From the IMG/VR virus record IMGVR_UViG_3300037258_000108, positions 1 to 40,106 of that record: DNA of 40,106 bases; one strand, written 5' to 3'. The DNA is from a virus. The position numbers and the translations under genes are program-made. Positions 28,174-35,881 of the stretch are shown piece by piece (the stretch's first letter is position 1; each line of letters starts with the position of its first letter). The notes beneath the pieces were generated by a model that made no database searches, was not told the DNA's origin, and saw only the letters and a list, made by a program, of their open reading frames with translations.

Positions 28174-29841
28174 TTATGTCCTTATATTACAAATGCCATC
28201 CGTAGCAACGAATCGACCAATGCCCTGGAACCTAAATTGAGCAACGCAGTCATTCACAAGACCACCCTGCCACCACATTAAACGATTACGTCTGTAACCA
28301 ATCGCTGGTAATTCATAAGCCCATTCAGCACCAAATGCCTGACCGCCATCATAGGAAACTGATAGAAATACCTTTGGTGTCACATCAAATAATGGCTGCT
28401 CAGTTCCCAATAAATTGAAGTTCTGGCCATTCAGTAACGTGAACTGCTGGGTATTTAACAACGCAAATGGCGAAGGCACAGAGCTACCATATTGCTGAAA
28501 GTAATTTGTCTCGCCTGATTCAATCGTGAAACCAAAGTCATTGGCGATAAAATATTCCTGGGATGGCAAGCGAATGTTTCGACAAGTTCTAATCCGAGGA
28601 ATGATGTATGTCTTCACGGTTGACGATGTATTTGACTCCACATCTTGATAAGTAGTAAACGCTGTGTCAAAGGCAAATAGGTTGCCATTGTTCTTTGTCA
28701 CAAAGTAATACTGGTTATCAATGAATGAAATCTCAGCGGCAATAAAGTAATTGAGATTCTGATCGCTCGCGTGATAGAACTTTTCGGTGTTAAAGTCATA
28801 GAACAAAGACAAGTTATCACTATAGAAATTGATGTGATAGAACAAATGACCATCTTGTCTATACAAGAATCCCTGAGCATCATGAGGGTGCTGAAGTTCT
28901 GAGAATAGAAAATCAATACCGTCTGTCGTAATCTTCTTAGGCATTCCCCCGTCACTATACATAATGATAGGACCTGACTTCTCATTTTGAGCAAGCCACA
29001 CCACAATTTCGTCCATGTACGCTACGGTAGCGGGAGACACGCAACCGTAGTCAATGTTGAACTGATTATTACGCTGGTAGGGGAATAACTGAGCGCCTGT
29101 ATCAAACCAGGCTTCGGTTACAATCGAACCCATCACAAGAATCATATTACCCTTGGATGGGAAACGAACAACCGCTTGTACGTTGTCAGGCTTCGTTGAA
29201 AGCAAGCCAACATTCTGAGCGATGTCAGGCCAAGCTGTCGCACCCGTAGGAGTGCCATCATCCGTATAGCCTTGGTTGCTTAATGACAAACGCCATGTGT
29301 TATTTGCTGGGGGCGAATAGGTATTATCCTGAGAAGCCGCGCAAATGAAATAAGTGTCGTGGAACGTAATATAGCCAGGTGTGAAATTAAGATTCGGCAC
29401 AATCTGGACTGTTCCGCTGACGGTTGTATCATAAATGTAGAGGTGCGTATTGTCTGAAATCAATATCTGAGGCTTGTTGTTTTCAGTGATATAAACAACG
29501 CCTGAGTTTGTTTCCAGCCGACCAATATCAAATATCTGATCGAACAAAGGCTCGTCAGTCACTTGGTTATAACTAATCTTCACCAAGAACACCTTGTTAT
29601 CGATAACAATAACAAGCATGCCTAGCTTCGTACTGGTAAATAATCCACGACCTATTTTGCCATTGCCGAGTTGTGCTGAAGGAACAATAATCTTGTAACC
29701 AGCATAAGGAACGAGCCAGTTATCACTCACAAACATGTTGTAAGTCTTCTCGATGCTTATCTTAGGATAACGACCAAACGTACTCGACCCAGCGATGTTA
29801 ATCGGCATGGGTTGAGAGTTACCGCTGCGAACAACTGGCAT
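28174..29841 (-). CDS. Packaged-DNA stabilisation/tail hub protein, P22 gp10-like
   Basis: A 555-aa beta-rich protein. It opens PINIAGSSTFGRYPKISIEKTYNMFVSD and runs through repeated beta-propeller-like strands (VVYITENNKPQILISDNTHLYIYD) to a C-terminal GAEWAYELPAIGYRRNRLMWWQGG. These are the hallmarks of the P22 gp10 family, which plugs the portal and binds tailspikes. It carries the FTLLNGQNFNLLG motif shared with the 60-aa protein. Overlaps the adaptor gene by one base (TAATG). Somewhat longer than P22 gp10. Confidence 0.85.
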   Translation of the reverse strand: MPVVRSGNSQPMPINIAGSSTFGRYPKISIEKTYNMFVSDNWLVPYAGYKIIVPSAQLGNGKIGRGLFTSTKLGMLVIVIDNKVFLVKISYNQVTDEPLFDQIFDIGRLETNSGVVYITENNKPQILISDNTHLYIYDTTVSGTVQIVPNLNFTPGYITFHDTYFICAASQDNTYSPPANNTWRLSLSNQGYTDDGTPTGATAWPDIAQNVGLLSTKPDNVQAVVRFPSKGNMILVMGSIVTEAWFDTGAQLFPYQRNNQFNIDYGCVSPATVAYMDEIVVWLAQNEKSGPIIMYSDGGMPKKITTDGIDFLFSELQHPHDAQGFLYRQDGHLFYHINFYSDNLSLFYDFNTEKFYHASDQNLNYFIAAEISFIDNQYYFVTKNNGNLFAFDTAFTTYQDVESNTSSTVKTYIIPRIRTCRNIRLPSQEYFIANDFGFTIESGETNYFQQYGSSVPSPFALLNTQQFTLLNGQNFNLLGTEQPLFDVTPKVFLSVSYDGGQAFGAEWAYELPAIGYRRNRLMWWQGGLVNDCVAQFRFQGIGRFVATDGICNIRT

Positions 29842-30596
29842 TATGAAGGTCTCCAGCCATGTCCAATATTTACGTCACCGTAGTTAAATCCAGTCAGACC
29901 ATTAGAGCTTAGGATAGTCATCTTCTTCAGTGAAAGGTCTGGTGGCTCGATATACATCAGCTTTCTTTCATAGGACTTCAGAATCTTGGCTGAGTCAGGA
30001 TTAAACCCAACGCCATATTCAGAGCACATATAGTTAGCTAAGGCATAACGTAGATACTCGATGTATGAAGTATCATAGCCTTGGTTAGCCGTTGTCGGGA
30101 ACGTATAAGGAACGGTCTCACTAACGTTTGTTAAGTCTGTGTCTAGGCTGACATCCACCAAGAATATCTTAACCATCATTTTCAATGGGTAGGCCGATTC
30201 CGGTTTGAAGTAGAACGCAATTGTTCCGCCGCCTTGACCACGGTTGAAGTTCCAGCTGAATGGCAGTGAAGATATATTATCAACACGCGCAGACGCATAG
30301 TAATTTCTACGTGAAACATATTCAGTTGGATAGCGTACTACATCTATATTGAAAGTAGCGGACTCGACCAAAGCCACATAAGGCAGGTAGTAGAATTCCT
30401 GATTAGGAACCATCGGCATTTCAATGTAGGTGTAATAAGGCAACAGGTCTAATTCAATCTGCTTAAAGTTCAGCAAATCATTCAGCATTTGTAGCCCATC
30501 ATTCATCTGGTCCCCTGTTGGGAACTGTAAATTCCGAGCCACAATGCCTGAAAGAAACCAGGAGCGCGTTATTAACTGACGTGCTGTGTAAGCCAT
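29841..30596 (-). CDS. Head-to-tail adaptor, P22 gp4-like
   Basis: 251 aa. AYTARQLITRSWFLSGIVAR and MNDGLQMLNDLLNFKQIELDLLPYYTY match the helical start of gp4-type tail accessory factors. A central beta insert follows (RGQGGGTIAFYFKPESAYPLKM), then YDTSYIEYLRYALANYMCSEYGV. It binds below the portal ring and above the gp10-like hub. Larger than P22 gp4 but in the right place between coat and hub. Confidence 0.82.
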   Translation of the reverse strand: MAYTARQLITRSWFLSGIVARNLQFPTGDQMNDGLQMLNDLLNFKQIELDLLPYYTYIEMPMVPNQEFYYLPYVALVESATFNIDVVRYPTEYVSRRNYYASARVDNISSLPFSWNFNRGQGGGTIAFYFKPESAYPLKMMVKIFLVDVSLDTDLTNVSETVPYTFPTTANQGYDTSYIEYLRYALANYMCSEYGVGFNPDSAKILKSYERKLMYIEPPDLSLKKMTILSSNGLTGFNYGDVNIGHGWRPS

Positions 30597-30614
30597 AACC
30601 CACCCCCTTCTAGA

Positions 30615-31472
30615 TTAAACCAACGCAGGATATGCGCTATTAGAAACACCTGCCCACTCGATTACAGACACGCTCACAGCATCAGAACTTGTGCTAACTA
30701 AGTAGTCAATTTCTGGTTTAGATGAGCCAACGCCAGCAATCATTTGTAGGTATTGACTTTGAGCAATGCCCGCTGTCGCACCAACAATAGTTGGAAGGTT
30801 TCCAGTAGCACTAGAACCTGTAGGTCTGAACTGAACAACATCCCCTGCCGCAGCTGGTGTGAAAGTTACTAATAGAGTAACGATTACGTTTGGAAGAGTA
30901 GTTGTAGGAACAGCACCATTTGCAGTTAAGTCAATTGCGGTAAATGTGGTCGCATTACCACCAGACAATACAGAAATCGCTGGTACGTTGAAGTACGTTA
31001 GCAATCCTGCGATGTTCTGAGGTTTGTGAGTTGCATAAACCCAATGGCTTGAACCGTCAGTTTCCCAGAAGCCAATTAGACGATAAGAATCGTAGCCAGC
31101 TGGCAAGGTTGGTCCTAAGTTACTTGTTAAGCTAATCACCGCAGCAGTGTTGTTGTAATTGCGAGAATCGCCAATTAAGTACACAGCATATTGAGTGGAA
31201 GCTGCTATCGTGCCGTAGTCCAAACCGTTAACACCATTGACTGCTGAGTTAATCAACAAGCCAGGTTGGTAGTTCAGGTATTGCTGGGCAGGATTATCAA
31301 TACCGAAGTAGTTCTGTAAACCTACGACCATATCGATGCTGTTAGAAGAGTCACGCGCAGCACCAGGAGCAACAGCCATTACAGTGGTAGAAGCCGCTGA
31401 TAATTGCAAACCCTGGATGTATAAATGCGGTAACGCATAAATCGTTTCATTTTGTATTGATACACTAGCCAT
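30615..31472 (-). CDS. Putative head decoration/fibre protein (285 aa)
   Basis: Low in charge and rich in T, A, S and V. N-terminus MASVSIQNETIYALPHLYIQGLQLSAAS..., then several beta segments (YAVYLIGDSRNYNNTAAVISL, DSYRLIGFWETDGSSHWVY). The layout recalls phage head-fibre or minor structural proteins that display a C-terminal beta domain. It directly follows the coat gene after a stable hairpin, so it may be made in high amounts. No family assigned. Confidence 0.65.
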   Translation of the reverse strand: MASVSIQNETIYALPHLYIQGLQLSAASTTVMAVAPGAARDSSNSIDMVVGLQNYFGIDNPAQQYLNYQPGLLINSAVNGVNGLDYGTIAASTQYAVYLIGDSRNYNNTAAVISLTSNLGPTLPAGYDSYRLIGFWETDGSSHWVYATHKPQNIAGLLTYFNVPAISVLSGGNATTFTAIDLTANGAVPTTTLPNVIVTLLVTFTPAAAGDVVQFRPTGSSATGNLPTIVGATAGIAQSQYLQMIAGVGSSKPEIDYLVSTSSDAVSVSVIEWAGVSNSAYPALV

Positions 31473-31499
31473 TTTTATTTCCTCATCAATGTGGACGAT

Positions 31500-31517
31500 G
31501 AAGGGCTTTCGCCCTTC
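31500..31517 (-). other. GAAA-loop hairpin between coat and decoration genes
   Basis: On the minus strand GAAGGGC, loop GAAA, GCCCTTC: a perfect 7-bp stem with a GNRA tetraloop, 7 nt after the coat stop. No U-run follows, so it is more likely an mRNA stabiliser or processing barrier, or a leaky terminator, that sets the ratio of coat to downstream products. Confidence 0.7.
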
Positions 31518-31523
31518 TCCGAA

Positions 31524-32840
31524 TTAACCTTGTGACAACGGAATAATGAATCGCATACTGTATTCAGGAACGATTACGGAACCGTGGGTTTCGTCATAAA
31601 TCATACCTGTCTGGTTTTGACCGAACAGAGAACCGTAGGTCAAACGTAAAGAACATCCAGTATCTTCGTCATATTCATTCGCAGTGTCGTATGGTGATTG
31701 TTCAGGCAATTGAGGCATTGCTAAATAGAATGCTTCGCCGCCTAAAATACCGCCGCAACGATGTGAAGGCAGACCGCTCATTTGCATACCAGCAGCAATT
31801 GGGTTGTTCAAGTTCTGGTTCTGACCGCCAGCCCAGTTAAGAGCAGGAGTGATAGAAATTGTAACAACACCACTTGCATTGGAAGCAGCATCAGCAGTAG
31901 CACGCACTTGTACAGGGTTAGCACTTGGGAAGTGACCAATGAACGTCAAATAACGCATATTGGGCTGACCAGAAACCCCGTCGTTGAACTGGAATAAGTC
32001 ACCAGAGAACACAGCTTGAGAGTCGCTTGTACCTGCGCCGCTCAATGTGATTGAAGTGACGTTTTGGCCAGTTGGGTCGTTAGTAGATACAACAGTCAAA
32101 GTACTACCATTCACACCGACGTTACCGGAAGTATGGATAGGCATTAAGTTAGACTGGTAGTATTTAACTAATGGCGTACCGAAATCACCAATTTCCCATG
32201 ACATTGCGATGTCATCGTTTCGATGAGGAACAAATTGGTTTAAGCCGTTACCGACGATCGCAGGGACCACAGTATCAGGCAAGTAAACCTTAATTCCTTC
32301 AGCTACAGCACCATAGTTCTTGAAGAACATGATTGCTTGAGCCAATTGTTGGTAAGAAGTCAACGCTGTAGAACCATTACCGAAATAACGGTATGGACCA
32401 GAGAAAGTATTCAAAGTACCGTCGATTTGACTGCGTACAGAACTATCCCAGTTCTTAGCAATGTTACCTTCAACTACAGTAGCCAATTCAGCGATGAATG
32501 ACTTACCGAAAACACGCATGTAATCTTCTTCGCCTTTTTCTAAGTTGAAGATGCGTTGTTGTGAAGTAACAGCAAATGAGCTGTTGTTTGCCTGATCGCA
32601 CGCCAATGTCTGAACACGTTGAACAGCAGGTTGGAACGCTGCAACAAGTCCAGCAACAGTAGTTGCACGTGGTGGCAAGTCAAAAGTAACGACAGAACCC
32701 AAGTTAGCTTGGATGTTGTCGAAGTCTTTGAAACGAGTATTAGCTGTACTGATGTGACAGCATAAGTTCTGCAACAGAGCCAAACCCGAACGTTGATAGG
32801 TCTGGACCTGTTGTAAAATATTTGTTGGAAACACGGCCAT
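31524..32840 (-). CDS. Major capsid protein, P22 coat-like
   Basis: 438 aa, close to the 430 of P22 coat. The N-terminal part (TRFKDFDNIQANLGSVVTFDLPPRATTVAGL), the helical core (NLEKGEEDYMRVFGKSFIAELATVVEGNIAKNWD), a VYLPDTVVPAIVGNG strand set, and an inserted beta domain (TLTVVSTNDPTGQNVTSITLSGAGTSDSQAVFSGD) together fit the HK97 fold with a P22-type inserted I-domain. It follows the scaffold gene, as in P22. The most abundant virion protein. Confidence 0.9.
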   Translation of the reverse strand: MAVFPTNILQQVQTYQRSGLALLQNLCCHISTANTRFKDFDNIQANLGSVVTFDLPPRATTVAGLVAAFQPAVQRVQTLACDQANNSSFAVTSQQRIFNLEKGEEDYMRVFGKSFIAELATVVEGNIAKNWDSSVRSQIDGTLNTFSGPYRYFGNGSTALTSYQQLAQAIMFFKNYGAVAEGIKVYLPDTVVPAIVGNGLNQFVPHRNDDIAMSWEIGDFGTPLVKYYQSNLMPIHTSGNVGVNGSTLTVVSTNDPTGQNVTSITLSGAGTSDSQAVFSGDLFQFNDGVSGQPNMRYLTFIGHFPSANPVQVRATADAASNASGVVTISITPALNWAGGQNQNLNNPIAAGMQMSGLPSHRCGGILGGEAFYLAMPQLPEQSPYDTANEYDEDTGCSLRLTYGSLFGQNQTGMIYDETHGSVIVPEYSMRFIIPLSQG

Positions 32841-32886
32841 TTTGGCTACTCCTAACTATTGTTTAATAGGTCGGATAGCAAGTAGG

Positions 32887-33606
32887 TTATGCTTTGTACT
32901 TAGCCTTTAAATCACGCATAGACATAGCATTCCTTCCTGAATCCGTTCCGACGTTAGAAGGGCGCTGTTGACTTAATGGTGCATTAGGGGTTCTTCGGCT
33001 ACTGGCAGCTTCATTGTTTTTAATGGAATCAGCTAGACGTTTCAGGTCAAAAAGCGCTTCTTGTGGAAACTCTCTCGCTGCAATTTCTAACTGCGCCATC
33101 TTGGCACGGTTTTTACCCAATTCGTACAATACGTCGTGAGGGTTATCTACCATCTCGGCCAACATATGTACCGTGTTCGGAAAGCGTGACAAATCAAGGT
33201 TGCCTGTAACTTTTTCAAAGTCCTCGTACTTCTCTTTACCAGCTTCAATTTTATCGTAAAAGTTCTTCACGATTCGCTGAGCATTTTCAGTTTCGGTTCT
33301 CGTCTGCCATTCAGATCGCTCTTGGTCTCGAATTCGTTGGGCTTCTTCAGCTGCCATCTGCCGGAAACGCTCTTCACTCATATTGTGTTGAGGCGCTTGC
33401 TGCTGTTGACTCTGCTGCTGTGGAGACTCCATTGAACGCTTGTACTGTTCAACCGCTCGACTCGCCGCATCTTGTTTCGCACGACCTACAATCTCATTAA
33501 CTTCCGATTGCCGTAACATCTTCTCACTAGGAGTTGACTGCTCTGGCGCACTGCTTACTGGTGCTGATCCTGTATCTGCACTTTGACCTATTACATCATC
33601 CATCAA
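32887..33606 (-). CDS. Scaffolding protein
   Basis: 239 aa, highly charged and mostly helical: glutamine-rich middle (SPQQQSQQQQAPQHNMSEE), long E/R/K helix (RFRQMAAEEAQRIRDQERSEWQTRTE), and a basic C-terminal tail (NAMSMRDLKAKYKA), as in P22 scaffold, whose C-terminal helix-turn-helix binds coat. Placed just before the coat gene in transcription order. It would leave the prohead before or during packaging. AGAGGACG is the likely ribosome-binding site. Confidence 0.85.
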   Translation of the reverse strand: MMDDVIGQSADTGSAPVSSAPEQSTPSEKMLRQSEVNEIVGRAKQDAASRAVEQYKRSMESPQQQSQQQQAPQHNMSEERFRQMAAEEAQRIRDQERSEWQTRTETENAQRIVKNFYDKIEAGKEKYEDFEKVTGNLDLSRFPNTVHMLAEMVDNPHDVLYELGKNRAKMAQLEIAAREFPQEALFDLKRLADSIKNNEAASSRRTPNAPLSQQRPSNVGTDSGRNAMSMRDLKAKYKA

Positions 33607-33621
33607 TTACGTCCTCTGCTA

Positions 33622-33747
33622 TTAACCCCGCAACGGTTCATACCTCAGTTTCGAATGAGTATCGGGCTGTTTCCCCGCCACGGTAATTGGGTGCCTCACG
33701 TAACGCATGAGTCTCGACGCGGTTAGCTCTTCATGAACACCTCGCAT
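33622..33747 (-). CDS. GC-rich leader: possible 41-aa peptide or structured RNA before scaffold
   Basis: ATG 33747 opens a 41-aa frame starting MRGVHEELTASRLMRY and ending LRYEPLRG, closed by TAA-TAG 15 nt before the scaffold gene. A second frame (RVETHALREAPNYRGGE..., ending YSFETEV) is open over most of it but has no ATG. By my count GC is 53%, visibly above the genes around it. On the RNA level GTTCAT/ATGAAC can close a multi-branch fold holding CTCA/TGAG hairpins (twice) and CGGG/CCCG. TATAAA lies 8 nt before the ATG, but there is no clear Shine-Dalgarno. Coding or RNA element: undecided. Confidence 0.45.
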   Translation of the reverse strand: MRGVHEELTASRLMRYVRHPITVAGKQPDTHSKLRYEPLRG

Positions 33748-33776
33748 AGCTTGAATTTATAGTTAGCCTTGATTTA

Positions 33777-33805
33777 TTGCAAAATTTATGCCTGTTCCGT
33801 ACAAT
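33777..33805 (+). promoter_or_regulatory. Rightward promoter of the HTH/tRNA-Tyr cassette
   Basis: TTGCAA (33777-33782), 17-nt spacer, TACAAT (33800-33805): 4 of 6 and 5 of 6 matches to sigma70 boxes. It lies 46 nt before the HTH gene start on the plus strand, opposite to the late genes, and gives the cassette its own expression. Confidence 0.65.
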
Positions 33806-33850
33806 GGAGTATGAAAAAAGTATCAAAGTACGAAATTGACAGGGATAATC

Positions 33851-34051
33851 ATGATCGAAATGATGGGTGAACAATATTTAACCGAGAAAGAGGCTGCTGC
33901 TCGCTATAGTTATTCTCAGTCATGGTTCATGAGAGCACGCGTTCAAGGCTTTGGTCCTCGATATATTCAGCTCCGTGACCATGGGAGGGTACTTTATCCC
34001 CTTGAAGACACGGACAAATGGTTTAAAGACAAAATGAAAGAGAAGGAGTGA
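33851..34051 (+). CDS. Excisionase/AlpA-like HTH protein (66 aa)
   Basis: ATG 33851 follows AGGGA; the TTG at 33836 is less likely. EQYLTEKEAAARYSYSQSWFMRAR, then FGPRYIQLRDHGRVLYPLEDTDKWFKDK, is the HTH_17/MerR-like winged helix pattern of excisionases and AlpA activators (LTxxEAAxxLxxSxxxxxRxR, then VRYxxxDLxxW). It binds DNA. As there is no integrase, a transcription-factor role is more likely than excision. It may control its own cassette or the scaffold leader that diverges from it. Confidence 0.75.
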   Translation: MIEMMGEQYLTEKEAAARYSYSQSWFMRARVQGFGPRYIQLRDHGRVLYPLEDTDKWFKDKMKEKE

Positions 34052-34058
34052 ATTGAGA

Positions 34059-34286
34059 ATGGAAGAAAAACCAGAAAACCGTCCATTGATAGTGGAAGCT
34101 GTTGCAAAAGAATTTGCGGAACATGGCGCACTAATTCATTCACTCCACATGATTGACATGGGAAGACGTCTAATGCAAATGATGGCTCGACATGGCGCGA
34201 CATTGGAAGAGGTGATCGAAGGCATCACCTATGGGTCTGCTGAGCAGGTCATGCAAGGACGCTTTGATTTCGGAGTAAGACAGTAA
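34059..34286 (+). CDS. Hypothetical helical protein (75 aa)
   Basis: AAGGAG lies before ATG 34059 (MEEKPENRPLIVEAV); a TTG at 34053 is also possible. The protein is helical, methionine-rich (MIDMGRRLMQMMARHGATLEEVIEGITYG), with no known domain. It lies between the HTH gene and tRNA-Tyr and is probably co-transcribed with both. Confidence 0.65.
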   Translation: MEEKPENRPLIVEAVAKEFAEHGALIHSLHMIDMGRRLMQMMARHGATLEEVIEGITYGSAEQVMQGRFDFGVRQ

Positions 34287-34289
34287 CAC

Positions 34290-34375
34290 GGAGAGGTGGT
34301 ACGAGTGGTTGATGTCGGCAGACTGTAAATCTGCTCCCAAAAGGCGCGGTGGTTCGAATCCACCCCTCTCCACCA
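34290..34375 (+). tRNA. tRNA-Tyr (GTA)
   Basis: Acceptor GGAGAGG/CCTCTCC, anticodon stem GCAGA/TCTGC with loop CTGTAAA (anticodon GTA), a long variable arm as expected for a class II tRNA-Tyr, T-arm GGTGG/CCACC with TTCGAAT, and encoded ACCA (34372-34375). It is on the plus strand, apart from the other three tRNAs, within the HTH cassette. Confidence 0.95.
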
Positions 34376-34387
34376 ATTAGGATAATC

Positions 34388-34606
34388 ATGATTAAGAGCC
34401 TCGTAGGTTCCAAAAAGGAACATGTGGAGACAGACCGCGGGTTTGTCCTCGACATGTATGGACTGATAAAAGTCAATAATGAGCTAATCAATCGCTTGAT
34501 GATTGAGATACATTATCTGAATAATGAGGTTCTTGAACAGGGTCGTATCTTAAGAGATTTGCTAGGCGATAGGTATAAACCTGGTAAACAGTTACATGAG
34601 ATATAA
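34388..34606 (+). CDS. Hypothetical protein after tRNA-Tyr (72 aa)
   Basis: The longer frame starts inside the tRNA, so ATG 34388 (MIKSLVGSKKEHVETDRG) with AGGAT upstream is used. The C-terminal half is a leucine/isoleucine-rich helix (VNNELINRLMIEIHYLNNEVLEQGRIL) that could form a coiled coil. Last gene of the rightward cassette. Function unknown. Confidence 0.65.
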   Translation: MIKSLVGSKKEHVETDRGFVLDMYGLIKVNNELINRLMIEIHYLNNEVLEQGRILRDLLGDRYKPGKQLHEI

Positions 34607-34668
34607 GGGCCGCGATTTGAGCATGCCGGAACAGAGGCTTGCGGCCTTATCTACCAATTATCTACCAA
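34605..34668. other. Hairpin and 11-bp tandem repeat between convergent genes
   Basis: GGCCGC (34608-34613) pairs with GCGGCC (34641-34646), extended by AA/TT pairs, around a loop of about 27 nt. Then TTATCTACCAA occurs twice in tandem (34647-34657 and 34658-34668). It could end both the rightward cassette and, from the other side, follow the 40-aa gene; there is no U-tract. Confidence 0.55.
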
Positions 34669-34669
34669 T

Positions 34670-34792
34670 TCAAACCAAATTAGTAGATGACTTATTCTTT
34701 TTAGAGTCGCGCCATGATTTATGAAGCCTATATGTTTCTATTGGCCACCTAATCCAGCGCAACAATTTTTCTGTCCTACTTGCCTTTCTCAT
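34670..34792 (-). CDS. Small basic protein (40 aa)
   Basis: ATG 34792 overlaps the stop of the 275-aa gene (TAATG). The product, MRKASRTEKLLRWIRWPIET followed by YRLHKSWRDSKKNK, has many lysines and arginines and four tryptophans. It is probably nucleic-acid- or membrane-binding. The strong coupling supports translation; function unknown. Confidence 0.6.
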   Translation of the reverse strand: MRKASRTEKLLRWIRWPIETYRLHKSWRDSKKNKSSTNLV

Positions 34793-35619
34793 TACAGTAC
34801 TGAGTAACCAATCAAAATAGTTCCGTTCAATGCTGTAGCAGCTGTGTTGTTGTAAATGGTCAATGTAGCTGTACCAGTTCCAGGAACACAAGTGAACGTA
34901 ATATTTTGAGTGGTGTTGGTTCCACCTTGAATGCAGAAGGTAAATACCGATGTTGCTGAAATCTTGGTATTTGTCCAAGTGATAGCATAAGTACCACCAC
35001 CAGCAGTTGTTAATGAAGAGGTTGTAATAACCCCAGCATTACCACTTGCAGTTACCGCATTAGATGCTTCAGTGCCGTTTGCTTTGGCTAATATGATTTG
35101 ACCAGAGCCAGACATGGTATTGACAGCAGTCGTTTGCATAACAGCTGTAGCTACAATTCCCGCATCTTGTACTGTACCAGAAGTATCAGCAAAACTTGCT
35201 AAGTGGCCAACAGTTGGAGCTGCGGACAACATAACAACATTGGTCTTAGCAGCATTAGATGGTAAGTAACCAGCATCTTTAATCTGGCCAGCTGTACCAT
35301 TGAACACAGCAAAGTCACCGCTAACAACTGGAAGCAATACGTTACCTGGATCAACCCACTGAACTAAAGTAATTGTTCCATTGGCACCATTAATTGTTAC
35401 CGTGAATACACCGTACGTACCAGCTCCAGTTTGCTGGTTAACAGAATACAAGCATTGGATAACATCGCCTCGGCCAATTGGAGTAACTTCCAAAGAAGGC
35501 TGATTAAGATATCCCGCAGCAGTAATTGTCGCCAAGTTATCGGTAGTGGTCATGTACTTGAAGTTAGGGTTCACGCCTGGAGTGCCCGCTAATTGAATTG
35601 GCGGTTGAATTATGCCCAT
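34792..35619 (-). CDS. Putative virion structural protein (275 aa)
   Basis: Threonine/alanine/glycine-rich with few charges, opening MGIIQPPIQLAGTPGVNPNFKYMTTTDNLATITAAGYLNQ. Several beta segments follow (GVFTVTINGANGTITLVQWVDPGNVLLPVVSGDFAVFNG). The C-terminal domain (ITFTCVPGTGTATLTIYNNTAATALNGTIL) looks like an all-beta trimerising head. This composition fits head or tail fibres. It lies on the late strand next to the tiny basic genes; no family is recognised. Confidence 0.68.
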   Translation of the reverse strand: MGIIQPPIQLAGTPGVNPNFKYMTTTDNLATITAAGYLNQPSLEVTPIGRGDVIQCLYSVNQQTGAGTYGVFTVTINGANGTITLVQWVDPGNVLLPVVSGDFAVFNGTAGQIKDAGYLPSNAAKTNVVMLSAAPTVGHLASFADTSGTVQDAGIVATAVMQTTAVNTMSGSGQIILAKANGTEASNAVTASGNAGVITTSSLTTAGGGTYAITWTNTKISATSVFTFCIQGGTNTTQNITFTCVPGTGTATLTIYNNTAATALNGTILIGYSVL

Positions 35620-35629
35620 TATATGCCCC

Positions 35630-35839
35630 TTATGCTTTACGTGGAGTTAAAGAAGCATCAGAGCGTTTGAATCCCTTTTGAGATACGCCTTTGCCCCAGC
35701 CGCCAGCCATGCTACCTTTATGTCCTTCAACGTCCGCTTTCATTTTTTCGCTTTTACGTTGAATTACTCGGCTGATTCCTTCTTGATGATTATCGTGGAC
35801 CTTGCGGTTATCAATCATCCCTTCTTTGCATTTGTACAT
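35630..35839 (-). CDS. Small basic protein (69 aa)
   Basis: ATG 35839 (MYKCKEGMIDNRKVHDNHQEG) follows AAAGGTG; the GTG at 35848 is also in frame. Rich in K, R, H and G with a glycine-rich middle (GSMAGGWGKGVSQKGF). It is one of a run of tiny lysine-rich late proteins between portal and scaffold, which may bind DNA or act as minor capsid proteins. No family recognised. Confidence 0.65.
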   Translation of the reverse strand: MYKCKEGMIDNRKVHDNHQEGISRVIQRKSEKMKADVEGHKGSMAGGWGKGVSQKGFKRSDASLTPRKA

Positions 35840-35881
35840 AGTAGTCACCTTTCGAAAAGTTACATAAATGTTAATCCTTTC

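Noticed and set aside
33607-33747. Hammerhead-type self-cleaving ribozyme before scaffold, suggested by two GAAAC segments
   Set aside because: The CUGANGA core is missing on both strands at the needed distance, so the fold cannot be a hammerhead.
34290-34375. tRNA-Tyr as an attP-type integration site
   Set aside because: The tRNA is complete and has its own CCA, and no integrase gene is present in the closed genome.
34170-34491. Minus-strand frames of 64-80 aa over tRNA-Tyr
   Set aside because: They run through tRNA-Tyr in antisense and give the usual tRNA-shadow peptides; plus-strand genes explain the DNA.
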